DNA of 64,000 bases from Sinohyriopsis cumingii (GCA_028554795.2 CM068830.1:49734355-49798354), one strand, 5' to 3'. Positions 12,412 to 24,138 are shown, counted from the stretch's first letter. Numbers and translations are program-made. Notes: generated from the sequence alone by a model not told the origin.

Positions 12412-14180
12412 ATGCCTAGATTTGGCAAACACCGAAAATGAGAACGTCTTTAACTATATCATGATCATCTGTCAAATGTCGATTTATAACAAGATTACAG
12501 CAAGGAATGTATTCTTAAGGACGACAGTAATTGTAATAGACCATAGCGATAAATGAGAAATATATAATGCTTCCCAGAGTTCAATGATTATAAGACATGT
12601 TACAGCCTTAAAGTTAGGAATATGCATTAATTTCAAATCTGACACAAATACTTTTCCTAACGCGAATTGTAGACCTTTCAGCCATCGCACAATATCTCTG
12701 CAATGGCTCACAAAATGCAGAGAAAGAATGTTCTGAACGTACGACGAGATTTAAGAATGTTTTGAATAAGTCGAATGTGTTGCTAAGACTGTTTCAATAT
12801 GATATGTGATATGTTCAAGACCGTTTCATTTAATATATTGCATCTCCATGTTATAATCCTCGCACTTTTGGATTTTTTAACCTTTGACACTTTAAAATTT
12901 CACCTTTTAATTATCTTTTTTATAGCAAAACTGAATATGGCCTCTTAAGTTTGTCAATTCCTGAGAGAGCCGACTAGGAGAATTTGAGCTCCTTCTAACC
13001 ATCTCTGACACAGAACTCGTCATTTATTTACAAGTACTGTGGGTAGGATTTGTCGCTGATTCGTTTTTTACATAAAGTAAGTCGGCATGTTTCTACAATC
13101 ATTTTAATTGCACTCCTGAATTGAAATTCTCTTTAAATCCATGGGCGAAACACGTTTTCGTTATAGCAAAACTACTCCATAGAGGATTTTGAACCACTGT
13201 CAATTTTGCATAACTTACAATCTGAATCCTGGCCTGTTTGATTCTTTTTAGAGTCAGGAAACTTTACGTAGTATGGAAGATATGAGAATCCTTCCGATTG
13301 CGAGAAGATTATACATTGTATCAAATAACAAGCCACGAACACAGAACAACATACTGGTTCGTGCACATACTGTTCCAGATCGTATCATAATTATGACGTA
13401 ATGAATTAGATAATGTAAGTTATGTAATTCATCTGCAATAATTACCTCATCACTGTAAAATGAAGAACTGTTTATTTTGCGACCGTACAGGTTCATTCGT
13501 TTTGTTCTGGACTAAACAAATCTTGTTGACGAGGCAGGTTAAACATGACAAGTATATGTCATGTAACTTTTATATTTTACACTGGGTTTGATGAAGATTT
13601 AACATTGTGATTTGTTACCTCTGTTATAAGTATACGGAGAACATACAACCAATTTGGCAGAAAAGCACAAGGGAGACAATGGTGACATGCCTCCATGCAA
13701 TATTTTATTTACAATAACTGAGAATTCTTATTAACTGATATTAGGGAAACATAGCAGAACACTGAAGGAAATGGTTGTTCCCGTGTGCTCAAGAAATGAA
13801 CTCCAAATTGTCTAAAGCATACTTAATTCAGCAGTTTTTTTAAAAATAAATAAATATTAACTTTGCCAGAGTATACTAAACGTTATATATGTTCTGGTAC
13901 ATCCTTTTCTTTCTGGCTATCAGACCCCTATCCCCGAAAAGAAAAACAACAACATGGTATCGAAAAATGTATTCCGTTTATTAATTCTGTATATTATATG
14001 AATCGTCCCAGAAGCATGGATTCTTGAAAATGTTGATAGTCGAATTATGTATGTTAGAATTTATAGAAAACGTGTTAAAATCTAGGTTGGAATAATATAA
14101 TCATTTTGAAAATTACTTCAAAAACAATATAGCTGATCGGACATATTAATTCTTTCAATGATCTAGGAACTCATTCATTT

Positions 14181-14509
14181 TTATGGTTTCGTATGGCTGT
14201 AGTGAGGCCACGTTTGGATTTCATGGTATAAAGCATCGCCAGGACATGAAGTTTGATTCACGTCTCTGTGACCGTACAGATGATAGCCACTGGTCACTTT
14301 TCCAAGTGAGATTCCGCATTGAATCATGTTTTTGACAGCAGTAAGTGCAGCAGCAGGTGGCTTACCACCGGAATAACTTCCAATAAAGGAAAAAGCTATT
14401 CCGCGTGAGTTGTATCCCTCAGTATGTGCCCCAACTCGATCCCATCCTCGCCCTTCGTAAATAGTACCGTCTTCTGCAACTAGGAAACTGTAACCAATAT
14501 CAGCCCAAC
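14181..14509 (-). CDS. PGRP C-terminal exon (copy 3)
   Basis: Starts after TATGCAG and ends at TAA (14,181-14,183). It reads GWADIGYSFLVAEDG, then YEGRGW, GAHTEGYN, a hydrophobic SFIGSY stretch, GHRDVNQTSCPGD and finally WPH. These are the standard conserved blocks of the PGRP/amidase_2 fold. The His of GHRD and the Cys of SCPG are the second and third zinc ligands. No stop or frameshift interrupts it. Confidence 0.88.
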
Positions 14510-17500
14510 CTGCATAAAAACAAAATAAACATATTAGAATATAAATAAAAGGCCAAAGCTGCTGGTTGTTTAACGATTTCAAATTGACATGAGAAAACTC
14601 TTCATAGGTTTGCCATTATTACATGTTTACATGCAACTCTTATCGAACAGCATATCCATAATGATACGTCTGTTCAGCATAGTTGGTTATGACGAGCAAA
14701 TCATATGATAAGAATAACATTCATACACAGATATAGAGAGCACTTGAGGAGAAAATTACACTCCTGAAATACATTCTGAGGTATTATAATTTATGACTTT
14801 AACCATCATAAAATTTACCAATAATCAAGGTGATGTGATGAAAGCAATACATGTAAATAGAAACGTTCGCCATCTTGTAAAACGTGTAGAAAAACAATTA
14901 GCCTGATGGAGCCAATTTTATTATGGAAAACATAGAAAAGTCATTTTTAATAACAGACAAATAAATTCGACTAATATATCCAACTGCATGAACTTTGGAG
15001 TAAAATATTCACGAATAAAATCTTTATATTTCCATAGCATGAAAATAATCATTACGTTTCTGTCAGTAACGAAACTTCACTCAATCAGTGTGGCGCCAGT
15101 GCATCAACGGGCAGGAAGGCAGTTTATAATGATCACTATTTACACCTGACTTTGTTGTTTTACTTCAGAAATGACTGAGAACGACCAGAGTGTACATGTA
15201 TTTACATCTGTACATTGTTAACTGAACTTTTGTCTGACGTCAAAATTATCAAAACATTCCTTAGCATAGCTCATATGTTTGAGGGATTTCCTTTTGGTCA
15301 AAACATTAATACAAATGTGCAAAATTATCCTGTGTTAAAAATCCCATCAGGTTATAATGATGTTCTTAATATGTTCTATTATGCAAGACACGGGCAAATG
15401 TCCTCAACGCTCTCTTTGTGACGGACTTGTAATCGTAATGATTCTTCCCAAGTTGTTATGCTTTTAGTGGACGGATATCCAGTTAAATTATAGATAAATA
15501 TATTTTTATAGAATGACATGTGGTAAAGATAACACCAGGCGACGTTTCGAATGGTCTTTAACGTTTTTCCTAGACATTTTATGAAACCAAAATGGAATAA
15601 GTCATTCAGTTTCAATTTTACTTTCTTATTACGACAACACGTCATCAAATTAGTGTGCCTTCAATTAAGTTATTATGATAAAACAACAACAACTGGCTTG
15701 AGGGCTGTTGAAAATGATTACAATTTACAGCGAATGTCTTGTTCTTACATGCAGAATAAAACGCAGATGAAGTTCTGATTAAACACTCCCCCTATAAACT
15801 ATGTCATCGGATATGATGCATTCGGGAAATTGTAAGACAATATGACGAATGTTCGATTCTATTTAAAGTACGTATTGCTTTAACTTTTGTATTATTTTAA
15901 CCTGTCAGGTAAATGATGATCTGTACCAAAGACAACAAGTTATCAGTAATCTTTGTTTGGGTATTCTATGACGTGTACTTTCAATTCAACCAATCGATCA
16001 TCATTTGAGGTGTTTAAAGTTATGAGCATCACTTTGAAAGATTAATTAGCAACGATAATACTCTGGGAACCTGCTGACTTTGGTACACTAGGTATGTTTG
16101 CATTAAAACTCGTCAAAATACGTGCACATTGAATAAATTACTTTTAATCGACAGTTTTCAGTCAAATATGGAGGTGCAAAATACCCGCAATGCAACACCA
16201 CCACTACCATACTAGGTATGTAGTTGGCCCCTGGAACAGCCTTAGTCAAACCGCTACTTCACTTTTATCGTTATAAAGTCAAACCAGGGCCTGTTGTTGA
16301 AAACCCGATGTCAAACGAAAACGATGCCGAGCTTCCCACCCCCACCCCTTCATCCCGAGTCCGTTAGTTTAACATCCTCCTCACGTCGTGCTTATTGCGA
16401 CATCTTTAATTTTCTGAAGCAAGCATTGCACACGGGATGGAATCAAAATGTTGATATCTGCAAACCGCTATTCGGATACAATCTCGTCAGGTCGATTGTA
16501 TGGTCTTGAAGTAGGTTTATCTCCATTTTTTGGATTAAAGGCTACTGCCACTTAGCGATAAATTTGGTGATGAAATGCTTCCACCTGGAGAAAACAAGAC
16601 TTTTCGATAACATTATCAAACTCAGTTTAGACTGCACTGAGTGCAATCTTTCTATTAAATGTCTTAAGGCATAATGTAAACTTTTTTGTGCAATATGAAA
16701 GAGAAAATAAAATCAGGCATTCTTTACTTGCAATAATGGAGTACAACTTCAAGGCAGAAAATGTAGGAAATGAGCAAAGGTCACAGTGTACCAAAACGTC
16801 ACAATATTTGGAGGGGGATCATCGCCATAATTATATGCGTATATTTCCTAATCTTCCTTGAGCCTTTATTGTAAATGGCTGCTTGCAAGTGCTACTTTAA
16901 TAATTCTATCAATGTATATTGTACTTTCAAAACGTCACAATGAAGTACATCTGAGCCGCGATGTCTGATTCTTTTTCATTCTTTTATTATTGGAATTAAA
17001 TCGTAGACAAGGGAAGCAAGATAGGTTTCATTCAGGGTGCACGAGTAAAACTGTGCATAGACAAAGTCTTAGATGACTTCAGTACCACAATTGATTTATG
17101 GCAGCCATGAAAGTTAAACCAGTATGAGCCGTAATGAGATCTCGAAACCCGGAAAACTATAAACTGTATTCTTTGCACAAGGTATAGGAATTGTATACTT
17201 TATACCCATCATGCACAGCACCGGATGTGAGAATACCGCCAATAACCACAACTCAGAGTTTCTGGACTTAATTCAGAGTAACCGTTATTTGTATGACGTC
17301 ACTATTGTAAGAATGGCATTAATTCGATGACCTTTCTGGGGATATATTTTTGTTGTTATCATTCTGCTATATGATGATGCCATTTTTGTCATGCGTGTCC
17401 TGTTTTCTCCATTTAATACAAACTGTATCACTCAAACGAACTTCCAGTGGAAACGTTTCGAGGCGTCTGAGTATAGTTAGTGAAGAGAGATGCGTAGCTG

Positions 17501-20500
17501 CGACATCTGTGCTATTTTTAAATGTTTGTTCTCTGCGTTTGGATAGCTGCACCTGTCAATTTACACTTCAGACTATTCACATATACGACATATTTATGAT
17601 CTCGAGGTTACTAATGCATGTAATGGGGTTGCAAGTAACATGAAAATCTACGATTCTAAATTCATGAAAACAAGACATCGCTAACATTATATTAATGAAG
17701 CAGATTGTATTTACTTACCATTCGTTACCATGTGATAATGTTGTATATTCTGCACTCGGGACCTACAGCTGGCCGCATCGTGACAGGCTGGGGTCTCGGT
17801 GTGGTGAATAAATACCAGACTGACGGGTAAATGGAGGCTGGAAACAGACTTTGGCGCGGCAGCACCCCATTCCGACCGGGACACGATCTTCACGTTAGCA
17901 CAAGATCCTGTGCCTGAAATTAAACTCTGCATCATCATTCACACCCACATGTCATAAATTAGATTACTCAATAATTCCGTAAACCGTTTTATGCAATTTA
18001 TTTGATTACTCTGGTTTCATTTTCTTCTTTGTATTTATTCCAAGGAAGGCAGTCTCATTGTGTGTCACTTGGTATGAAAGAATGTAGTTTGATCAGATGA
18101 ACTGTCTTTGTGCTCTTTCACTTAACAATCACTTATGCAACTAAGCTCAAGACATCACTTGCACGCGTCTCCTAATTTCACGCAATAACCAAAATAAGTA
18201 GTGCGTAAACGTGGGAAATTAAATTTCTTTATAAATCTAACTCTATGCAAAATGCAAAACTTTTGGTCATAGATCTCCAAAACGTACTATGATATCTGGT
18301 ATGACTAGATAGTGCAATATATTGTTTACACATTTGAAGTGAAATACAAGTATGTACTATTTTAAATATTTGCTTCCTCAGATGTGAATAATAATATTTA
18401 ATTTAACATATGCAATTGAGTACCTGGTGTTTTTCTTATTTCATTTCTAAATTCATACAGCGTGCGTATTCTATCACCAAAATGCGTCTCTTCGTATTTT
18501 CCCCATGATTTTGGATTTGATTATTGCCGTACTGGTTCGTCACGTTCGTTAATGTCATTTTACTCGGGTATGTCAGGATCAACTTAACCATGCTTCAATC
18601 AAAAACTAATATTTTATGCAACCAAATCATAATAAATAAAAAATGGCCACAACACATAACCTTCTTGAGAGTTTGTGACTGCTGCCGCACAAACACTTTT
18701 TCTGGGTCCGATACAGATTTTTGTTTGGCACTGAGAACAATTACATTTGTTTGAACACACTAACGTTAAAAATAGGCAATATATTAATTAAAATACTGGA
18801 TTACTAGTGTTACAAATTGTTTATTGCTTTTAAGAGAAGACGAAATCGTGTTTACTATATTTTGTTGATAAATATCCATCCTATCAACATTTCATTGACG
18901 GAAGTGGAACATATTCTTACCCTCGTTGCACATATTGTCAGAATTTAGCCACTTCATGAAAAAGTATACGTATCACTTGCGACACATACTTTTGCTTAGT
19001 ATAAGTAAATTTTATTTCAACTTAACATTACTTAGCAATATAAGTAATGAAAAAGTCAAAGTTTATTTGCATATGCTAGAAAAGACACGCTCACAAGACT
19101 CCACATATTTTCTCCACATTATAACGATAGATAAATTATGCAGTTGGACTTATTTCATAGAACTAAGATTAAATTTCACATTCATTCATCAATGAATCTG
19201 GTACGATTTTAACCCAATCATGCAAAATACAAAACTGTAGAGCGCCACGATAATAGATCATTACCTATTTAAAATAACATGTTAAATATCACATTTTGGA
19301 TTTCGTAAGTAACAAAGGTAAGAAATTAAGGTGATATGATCAAAGGTAATTCAAATTATGCTTAGACTTTAAAATATATGTGCAATTAGGAAGACCATAA
19401 AACAACAAATTTTCAGATGATAACAGGTTGCAATTAATAGGTTCGGAATAGCTATGACGAACCAGAGCTGCCAGTGCCGCCATGTAAACAGCATCTTCGT
19501 GTCGCACTCCCAGTGCAAAGTCCGCTGACGTAATGTCCGCTACACTGGAGACTGTCCTCCTGGCAAGTTCCGCCCTGAGACAAACATCCAGAGTCGTCGC
19601 CTAAAACACGATGACGATGATGATGATGATGATGATGATGTTGATGATTATTATTATTATTATTATTATTATTGTTATAAAGAGAAATTATTGTCGTACA
19701 ATCTAAAAGATGTAACATACAATATTGGCAAAAATTACAACAAAATCTTCCAGGAAAGCAGCCTAACCTAACGATTTCATCAGCCATTGTCTTGTCATTT
19801 ACCAGCTCATTTTAGCCATACATTCCTCCAACCCAGGTTCCTCCACTGGAATGCAATATTGCATTTATAAGTAGGTAGAAACTATCCCATTTCTTTTTCA
19901 AGATTCTAAGACTCACCTTATATCAGGGGTCTCAAACTCAAATTGCCCTGAAGGCCAGATGAGGACTTGTAAAGTAACCCGACGGCCGCATCATCAGATG
20001 TATTTTTTAAAATGATAAAAAGTTAATAAAAAACAATATCATAAGAACATAGTGCTGTACAAATTTTATTTAATCCATTTATTTATTTATTTATTTATTT
20101 ATTTATTTGTTCTGGCTACTTAGCTTAGACTTCAAACGGCGGCGAGAGAAAAAGAAATAAATGAATTGTCAATTTTTTGAAAATCCCAAAATGAGTCGCG
20201 GGCCGCACAATATACCCTTGCGGGCCGCGTGTTTGAGACCACTGCCTTATATCATGCATGGCAAGCCACACTACTACTACGTCACTAAAATAAATGTCAC
20301 GACTTCGAAATAAAAATGGCAAAAGACACCTGTCACTGAAAATAACGTAAACGATTCCGAAATAAATATCAATATAAACTTATCAGATGAAAACCGTTTT
20401 CAAGTCGAAATGAAAAGAAGACATAATAAAGCATGTCATTTGCCTCTGTCTGATCAAAAGTCTTCAAATTACAGGTTAGAAGAACACACACTAGGCTGAT

Positions 20501-20652
20501 AATAAATAGGAGCTCAGCAATTGCGTAACTTTAATAAAAAAAATGTTTTTAAACATACATGGTGTATTAGTATCGTGAATATAACGTTTTGTTTAACTAT
20601 GAAAACCACTTTACCGAGTCCAACACGCGATCATTACTAGTATAGTCTTCAT
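14181..20652 (-). CDS. Short secreted PGRP with N-terminal defensin-like domain (copy 3, four exons)
   Basis: Proposed exons on the minus strand are 20,652-20,615 (signal peptide), 19,600-19,463 (six-cysteine defensin-like module), 17,913-17,719 (PGRP N-terminal half) and 14,509-14,181 (PGRP C-terminal half to TAA). The last three agree in phase. PGRPs bind bacterial peptidoglycan, and the zinc-binding members are N-acetylmuramoyl-L-alanine amidases. The His of IHHT, the Tyr of YEGRGW, the His of GHRD and the Cys of SCPG are all present, so an amidase is predicted. The oddity is that the signal exon is 8 nt shorter than in copy 1 and its apparent donor leaves phase 2 where phase 1 is needed. 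This copy may use another first exon or be losing function. Confidence 0.6.
14510..17718 (-). other. Intron of the PGRP gene
   Basis: Lies between a GTAAGT donor (17,713-17,718) and a TATGCAG acceptor ending at 14,510. I see no further gene inside. It is AT-rich with no large repeat, and the small ORFs at 15,379-15,778 and 17,350-17,643 show no family features. Confidence 0.6.
17719..17913 (-). CDS. PGRP N-terminal exon (copy 3)
   Basis: A 195-nt exon after a TTTCAG acceptor, ending G|GTAAGT. It reads VKIVSRSEWGAAAPK, PVSLVFIHHTETPAC and SRVQNIQHYHM, the classic start of a PGRP domain. The His in IHHT is the first zinc ligand, and the paired Cys residues (PAC, ASC) are those usually disulphide-bonded in short PGRPs. 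The phase matches the exon at 14,509. Confidence 0.88.
19463..19600 (-). CDS. Defensin-like exon of the PGRP gene (copy 3)
   Basis: A 138-nt open exon after a TTTTAG acceptor, with a weak G|GTTCGT donor. It encodes six cysteines in the order C, GGTC, C-SGHY, LC, RCC. It is the same length and phase as copy 1 and lies 1.5 kb upstream of the PGRP-N exon. Similar GG-x-C...C-x-G...GLC-x-G...CC modules occur beside cell-wall hydrolases in invertebrates. Whether it kills bacteria or helps binding is unknown. Confidence 0.65.
19620..19678. repeat. (GAT)n/(TTA)n microsatellite
   Basis: Compound GAT and TTA tract just 5' of the defensin-like exon on the minus strand. It produces spurious poly-His and poly-Asn ORFs. 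Confidence 0.85.
19924..20244. mobile_element. hAT-type MITE (non-autonomous), 321 bp
   Basis: The left end CAGGGGTCTCAAACTC and the inverted right end CAGTGGTCTCAAACAC are imperfect terminal inverted repeats of hAT type. Perfect 8-bp target duplications CCTTATAT flank it at 19,916-19,923 and 20,245-20,252, as expected for hAT transposases. Copy 1 has the unoccupied target near 2,920 (CCTCATACTATGCATGG). It has no transposase ORF. A TTTA microsatellite lies inside at 20,084-20,108. Confidence 0.9.
20615..20652 (-). CDS. Signal-peptide exon of the copy-3 PGRP gene (possibly frame-disrupted)
   Basis: An ATG at 20,652 opens MKTILVMIACW, a likely secretion signal, followed by ACTCG|GTAAAG. The leader upstream (CAAGTGTCAGACCAC) is conserved with copy 1. 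The exon is 38 nt against 46 nt in copy 1, so joining at this donor would put the defensin-like exon out of frame. Confidence 0.45.
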
Positions 20653-23061
20653 GGCTGTGGTCTGACACTTGCTCTGTACCGTTCCCCTTTGTAGTAAAAC
20701 CGGAATGATGGTCTGTTCTATTTAAAGACAACTGACTGAGATATTGATATCTAGTGTTGCCTTGTGTCTTTTCCCAGTATAAGATAATATGGATCTATAT
20801 TTTCATTACGGCGATTGTACACATTCCTGACTTCTTAATCATAAATAACTATGCATATGACGTAAATGAAAGACTTGTAAAACCATGCATGATTTAAAGT
20901 TACACTAATTTTAGGCAGTCGGTCCTATGTTCATTCATCGTTTAGAAACATAAAGCTTTTTGTCACCATAAAAATGTATCAGTTACATACGGTATTGTTA
21001 CCCTTTTCTATGAATATTTTTTTTCTTAGACATGAAGCTTATATGTCTTTTATTTATAATACGGAATTATATTCCTCCATATCAAACTATTTTATAAATG
21101 TATTTGTAATATGGACCAATTTGTACTGCATTTTAATCCTTGATAATCAAGATATGAATTAGAAATTTGTCACAAAACCCAAAACCAAGACAAAACAAAA
21201 AACTCCCCAAAACATTGTATTTCAAACTTAACGCAGACCCAAACCAACCTGTTACGATTTTCATCTAAGACCTGACAACCCTGACGAGTCCGTCTCAGTA
21301 AGGCAGTTGATTTTGTTCGGTGAGATTGACCAGTTTTCAGTAAGGTATAAAAAAAATATTAAGAACTGTTATTGTAAAGCTGGAAAACGTAATTAAAAGT
21401 TCGATGCATCGATGATAAATATTATGTTCAAACTGAAAAGTTTGTAAAGTACGCGTGGACTTTATTTACCATTAGTACAGTTGCACAAACTTTAGTTCCA
21501 AACCCTATGCAGCTCAATGGCATGTTGCTATCTCTCAGCTTGACACAATTCTTAGAAATTGTTTTCCATTTCACACGACGATGGTAATCATATCTCCCGT
21601 CCCGAGATATACTCCAATTGACACGTGATGTCCAATTTTCATAATTGTTTTCTTTCCAGCGTTTATTCACAAAAATCTGAGTACTCCTTTTTATTCTTCT
21701 GTGTTGATTAGTAACACTTTTCAAGAAAGCTTATTTTCCCCTTAAACTTGCAGCACGTTCTAGACGCCATTTTGAAAATTATATAACCAACAGTTTGATC
21801 GTGCAGACCCTTCACATGAACAAATAGGTGCATTTTAAAACTTCATGGTGCTTTTTTTAAAGTTAGTCTGGTAAGATGAAACCCGGATCCAAATAAAACA
21901 CGGATGAACCAATTATCCGGACTTTTCGGCAACGATAATTTTTCCGTAGCTTTTGCGTGTATGCCTTAAGTCCGTACTTTAAGGGTAGTTTTCGTAAGAC
22001 TTACGGCAAAATCGTAAGTGTTGGCAGGTTTGTAGTAGTATATTGACTGATTCAAGCACAAAATAATTCGACGCTATTTCTTCCGCCTTTGTCGTGATAA
22101 AAAGAACATACTTAAACCATACTAATTGATGAATACATTTATATACGATGAAAATTGAATACGTACTGAAATAATCAATTTTTCCATTTATCCAAGAGTG
22201 TATTTCGTTTGTGCTTTAGCTATAAGCTCTGTCACTATCGTGTTCACAAAATGTAAGGACTTACAGGCAGTAAACTATGACTGGCAAACTGCTGCATGTT
22301 ACAAAACACGTAAATAACAAATACACTTGTGCTATAGTATATATATCTCTGAAGAGTGACAAACTCTCAGTTCAAGAGAGAGAGAGAGAGAGCGTGAGAG
22401 AGAGAGAGAAAGTATGATCTAGTAAAAATAAATAGTCAGTGGTTTAACTTATTCAGCGCGATTGTATAAAAGGAATAAACATAGCGATAGTTTTCTTTTG
22501 TACAAATGTGATAATGCTCTTCGGAACAAACTACAACAAAATTTATAGAAAGTACTTAGCCAATCATAGTGAATTAAAACCCTCCTCTAAAACCTCGTAT
22601 TTCCATATGAAAACATTTCTAGAGCATTCCTGTTTTTTAAGAACAACAATGCTATCAAATTTCTAATAGTGATATTTCGTGTTGGAAGAACCATAATTTT
22701 ACAACATAACGTTACTTAATCGTACGCAAGAATATTTAATGGACCACTTCTATTGTTAAAAACAAAAGTACCTGAAGGCGCCAAGATCAATCATATTTTT
22801 AGCACTTTAAAACAAATTCCGCATCCAGAACATTTTCTGGACTTACACTATATCTCCATGACACAAATACTTATAGGTCTCTGGACCACTTAGAAGTTGT
22901 ATTTTCCTTTTTAACCCATTATTTACTGGCTCACCTATAATTGCTACTGATTTGTAGTTTTTCATCGTATTATTGTTATTATTACAAAAGTCAGCACAGA
23001 AACATTGCATTTTCAATGATATAGCCTACCGCTAAACCACGTGACAATAAGAATAGATACT
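20653..23061. other. Non-coding host sequence upstream of the PGRP gene
   Basis: No gene is seen on either strand. GA-rich microsatellite tracts lie at 22,374-22,410. The stretch aligns with 3,334-4,878 apart from extra sequence at about 21,250-22,030. It would contain the PGRP promoter, and the Polinton begins 2.4 kb upstream of the ATG. Confidence 0.55.
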
Positions 23062-23067
23062 GCTCCT
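23062..23067. other. Left target-site duplication of the Polinton (GCTCCT)
   Basis: GCTCCT directly before the terminal AGTAGTAAAG. It is repeated exactly at 40,383-40,388 and present once at the paralogous site 4,879-4,884. Confidence 0.95.
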
Positions 23068-23385
23068 AGTAGTAAAGTGGGGCACATTAGGGACAATGGG
23101 ACTTAGCATTAAAAAGACCCCTGGGTCAGATTAGGGACAATGGAAATTTAACATGGAGAGAAATCGGGGGTCACTTTAGGGACAATGGGAATTTAACATA
23201 GAGTTTGGGTCTGTCTAGGGACAAGGGAAATAAACATGGGGAATAGAGTTTGGGCTTTTGGGATTTTTTTTTTTTTAATTTTTTTAAATTTAAATTTAAA
23301 TTTAAATTAAAAAAAAGGGGTAGGCAATGGAAAGGCTATCTCTTTTCGAGAAATATGGCTGGCCCTGAAAAGGGCCTTTGGGTTT
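23068..23385 (+). repeat. Left terminal inverted repeat of the Polinton
   Basis: About 318 bp, matching 40,068-40,382 in inverse orientation almost throughout. The outer part is built of about 50-bp subrepeats around the motif TAGGGACAATGG...AACATG. A TTTAAA tract at 23,269-23,310 varies between the two ends. The innermost part holds the histone-type hairpin (23,361-23,376). Confidence 0.96.
23361..23376 (-). terminator. Histone-type 3' stem-loop in the left terminal repeat
   Basis: On the minus strand GGCCCTTTTCAGGGCC forms a 6-bp stem with a 4-nt loop. It fits the metazoan replication-dependent histone consensus GGYYCUUUUCAGRRCC. It is preceded by CCCAAA and followed by AGCCA and, 13 nt on, CTCGAAAAGAGATA, a U7-like purine element. 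It would serve small gene 1. An in-frame TAG lies 28 nt upstream once the SINE is disregarded. Confidence 0.8.
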
Positions 23386-23466
23386 TCTTCTTCTTCTTCT
23401 GCTTCTAGTTTCTTCTTTTTCTCCACCAAGTTCTTATTTTATCTCCAACACTCTTTCTCTTCTTTT

Positions 23467-23702
23467 GGGGCCCCGAGTGGCCGAGTGGTCTAAAGCGCTC
23501 TCCGTTACGGATCACTGCCATCTCACCTCTGTATGCGTAGGTTCGAGTCTCGGATTCGGCCAATGTGGGTATGTGAGAAAGCTTGCCAGTAGCTTCTCGA
23601 GGGTCGGTGGTTCTTTCCGTGGATTTCTCGGGTTCTTCCTCCACCATTAATACTGGCCGCCATGTATAGCCTATCGTGTGCTGAAAAATGGCGTTAAACC
23701 CT

Positions 23703-23733
<31 letters not shown>
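23467..23733 (+). mobile_element. tRNA-derived SINE inserted in the Polinton
   Basis: The tRNA-like head has A-box (GTGGCCGAGTGGTC) and B-box (GGTTCGAGTCTC) motifs. The body ends ATGGCGTTAAACCCTA, followed by a (CAA)n tail. A perfect 14-bp target duplication CTTTCTCTTCTTTT lies at 23,453-23,466 and 23,734-23,747. A related copy lies at 8,051-8,298, so the family is a host SINE. It split the 3' end of small gene 1. Confidence 0.95.
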
Positions 23734-24075
23734 CTTTCTCTTCTTTTCTTTCTTTTTTTTCTCCTGCACTTCTTTCTTCTTCTCTTCCTCCTCTTCTTTC
23801 TTCCTCTTTTCATTTTCTTCTTCTTTTTCAATTTTTTCATTCCATGCTCTCATCCTTATCCTTTCCTCTTCATCCTCCTTCTCGTCCTTTATTTCTTTCA
23901 ACAGATCACTGATGATTACCTTCATTTTTCGTAAATTCTTTATCTCCATCTTCACTCGATGGGGACTATAAGAATAGTGATCCTCGTTTAGGTTAACCAA
24001 CATTTGCTCTATCATTCCTAAATTGTCGAGGACGTTTTGCAATTTTTCCATTTTGTCCATTTGGTTAGAAGCCAT
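23701..24075 (-). CDS. Polinton small coiled-coil protein 1 (3' end altered by a SINE)
   Basis: 124 codons, ATG at 24,075, which is 64 bp from the shared promoter block. The N-terminal 60 residues are helical (MEKLQNVLDNL, then EIKNLRKMKVIISDLLKEI) and are followed by a long Glu/Lys/Arg coiled coil. The terminal run of leucines is not original: it is the antisense of the SINE's CAA tail. Removing the SINE and one target duplication leaves an open frame to a TAG at 23,405-23,407, 28 nt before the histone-type hairpin. It is paralogous to the genes at 25,226 and 26,086. The function is unknown; a virion-core or regulatory role would be guesswork. Confidence 0.7.
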
Positions 24076-24138
24076 CTTCTTTTTTTATTCTTTGCAGAAT
24101 GGTTTGAACGACGAATACTGTGGGTTCTTATACGAAAA

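Larger units (their letters stand above)
11270..14180. other. Non-coding host sequence with a duplicated block
   Basis: Bases 11,460-12,440 align, with gaps, to 41,100-42,250, so this block has been copied separately. It contains the AT microsatellite at 12,036 and a small relic of the defensin-like exon near 12,350-12,411. I find no gene in 12,440-14,180. Confidence 0.6.
17640..23067. repeat. Host segmental duplication, copy 3, left part
   Basis: Aligns to copy 2 (from 8,850) at its start and to copy 1 up to 23,050. It continues beyond the Polinton at 40,383-41,070 and, after about 4.6 kb absent from copy 1, at 45,690-45,860. It differs from copy 1 mainly by the hAT-type MITE, the Polinton and small indels. 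Confidence 0.8.

Noticed and set aside
19452..19787. Long ORF with poly-Asn and poly-His
   Set aside because: The runs come from a TTA/GAT microsatellite. Only the 138-nt cysteine-rich exon within it is accepted.
20125..20322. ORF of 65 codons inside the hAT-type MITE
   Set aside because: The MITE has no transposase similarity, and the frame crosses its end into host DNA.
20125..20545. Conserved hydrophobic frame at 20,420-20,545 as an alternative PGRP signal exon
   Set aside because: A hydrophobic frame (LLFIISLV) is shared with copy 1 near 3,170, but it has no suitable ATG or donor, so the exon at 20,652 is preferred.
23361..23376. Hairpin read as a bacterial rho-independent terminator
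   Set aside because: A T run follows on the plus strand of some copies, but the genes lie on the other strand, the DNA is animal, and ACCCA plus a purine element fit the histone system.
23480..23560. A tRNA gene (Ser/Leu-like head)
   Set aside because: It is the promoter head of a SINE with body, CAA tail and target duplication, so it is not a functional tRNA gene.
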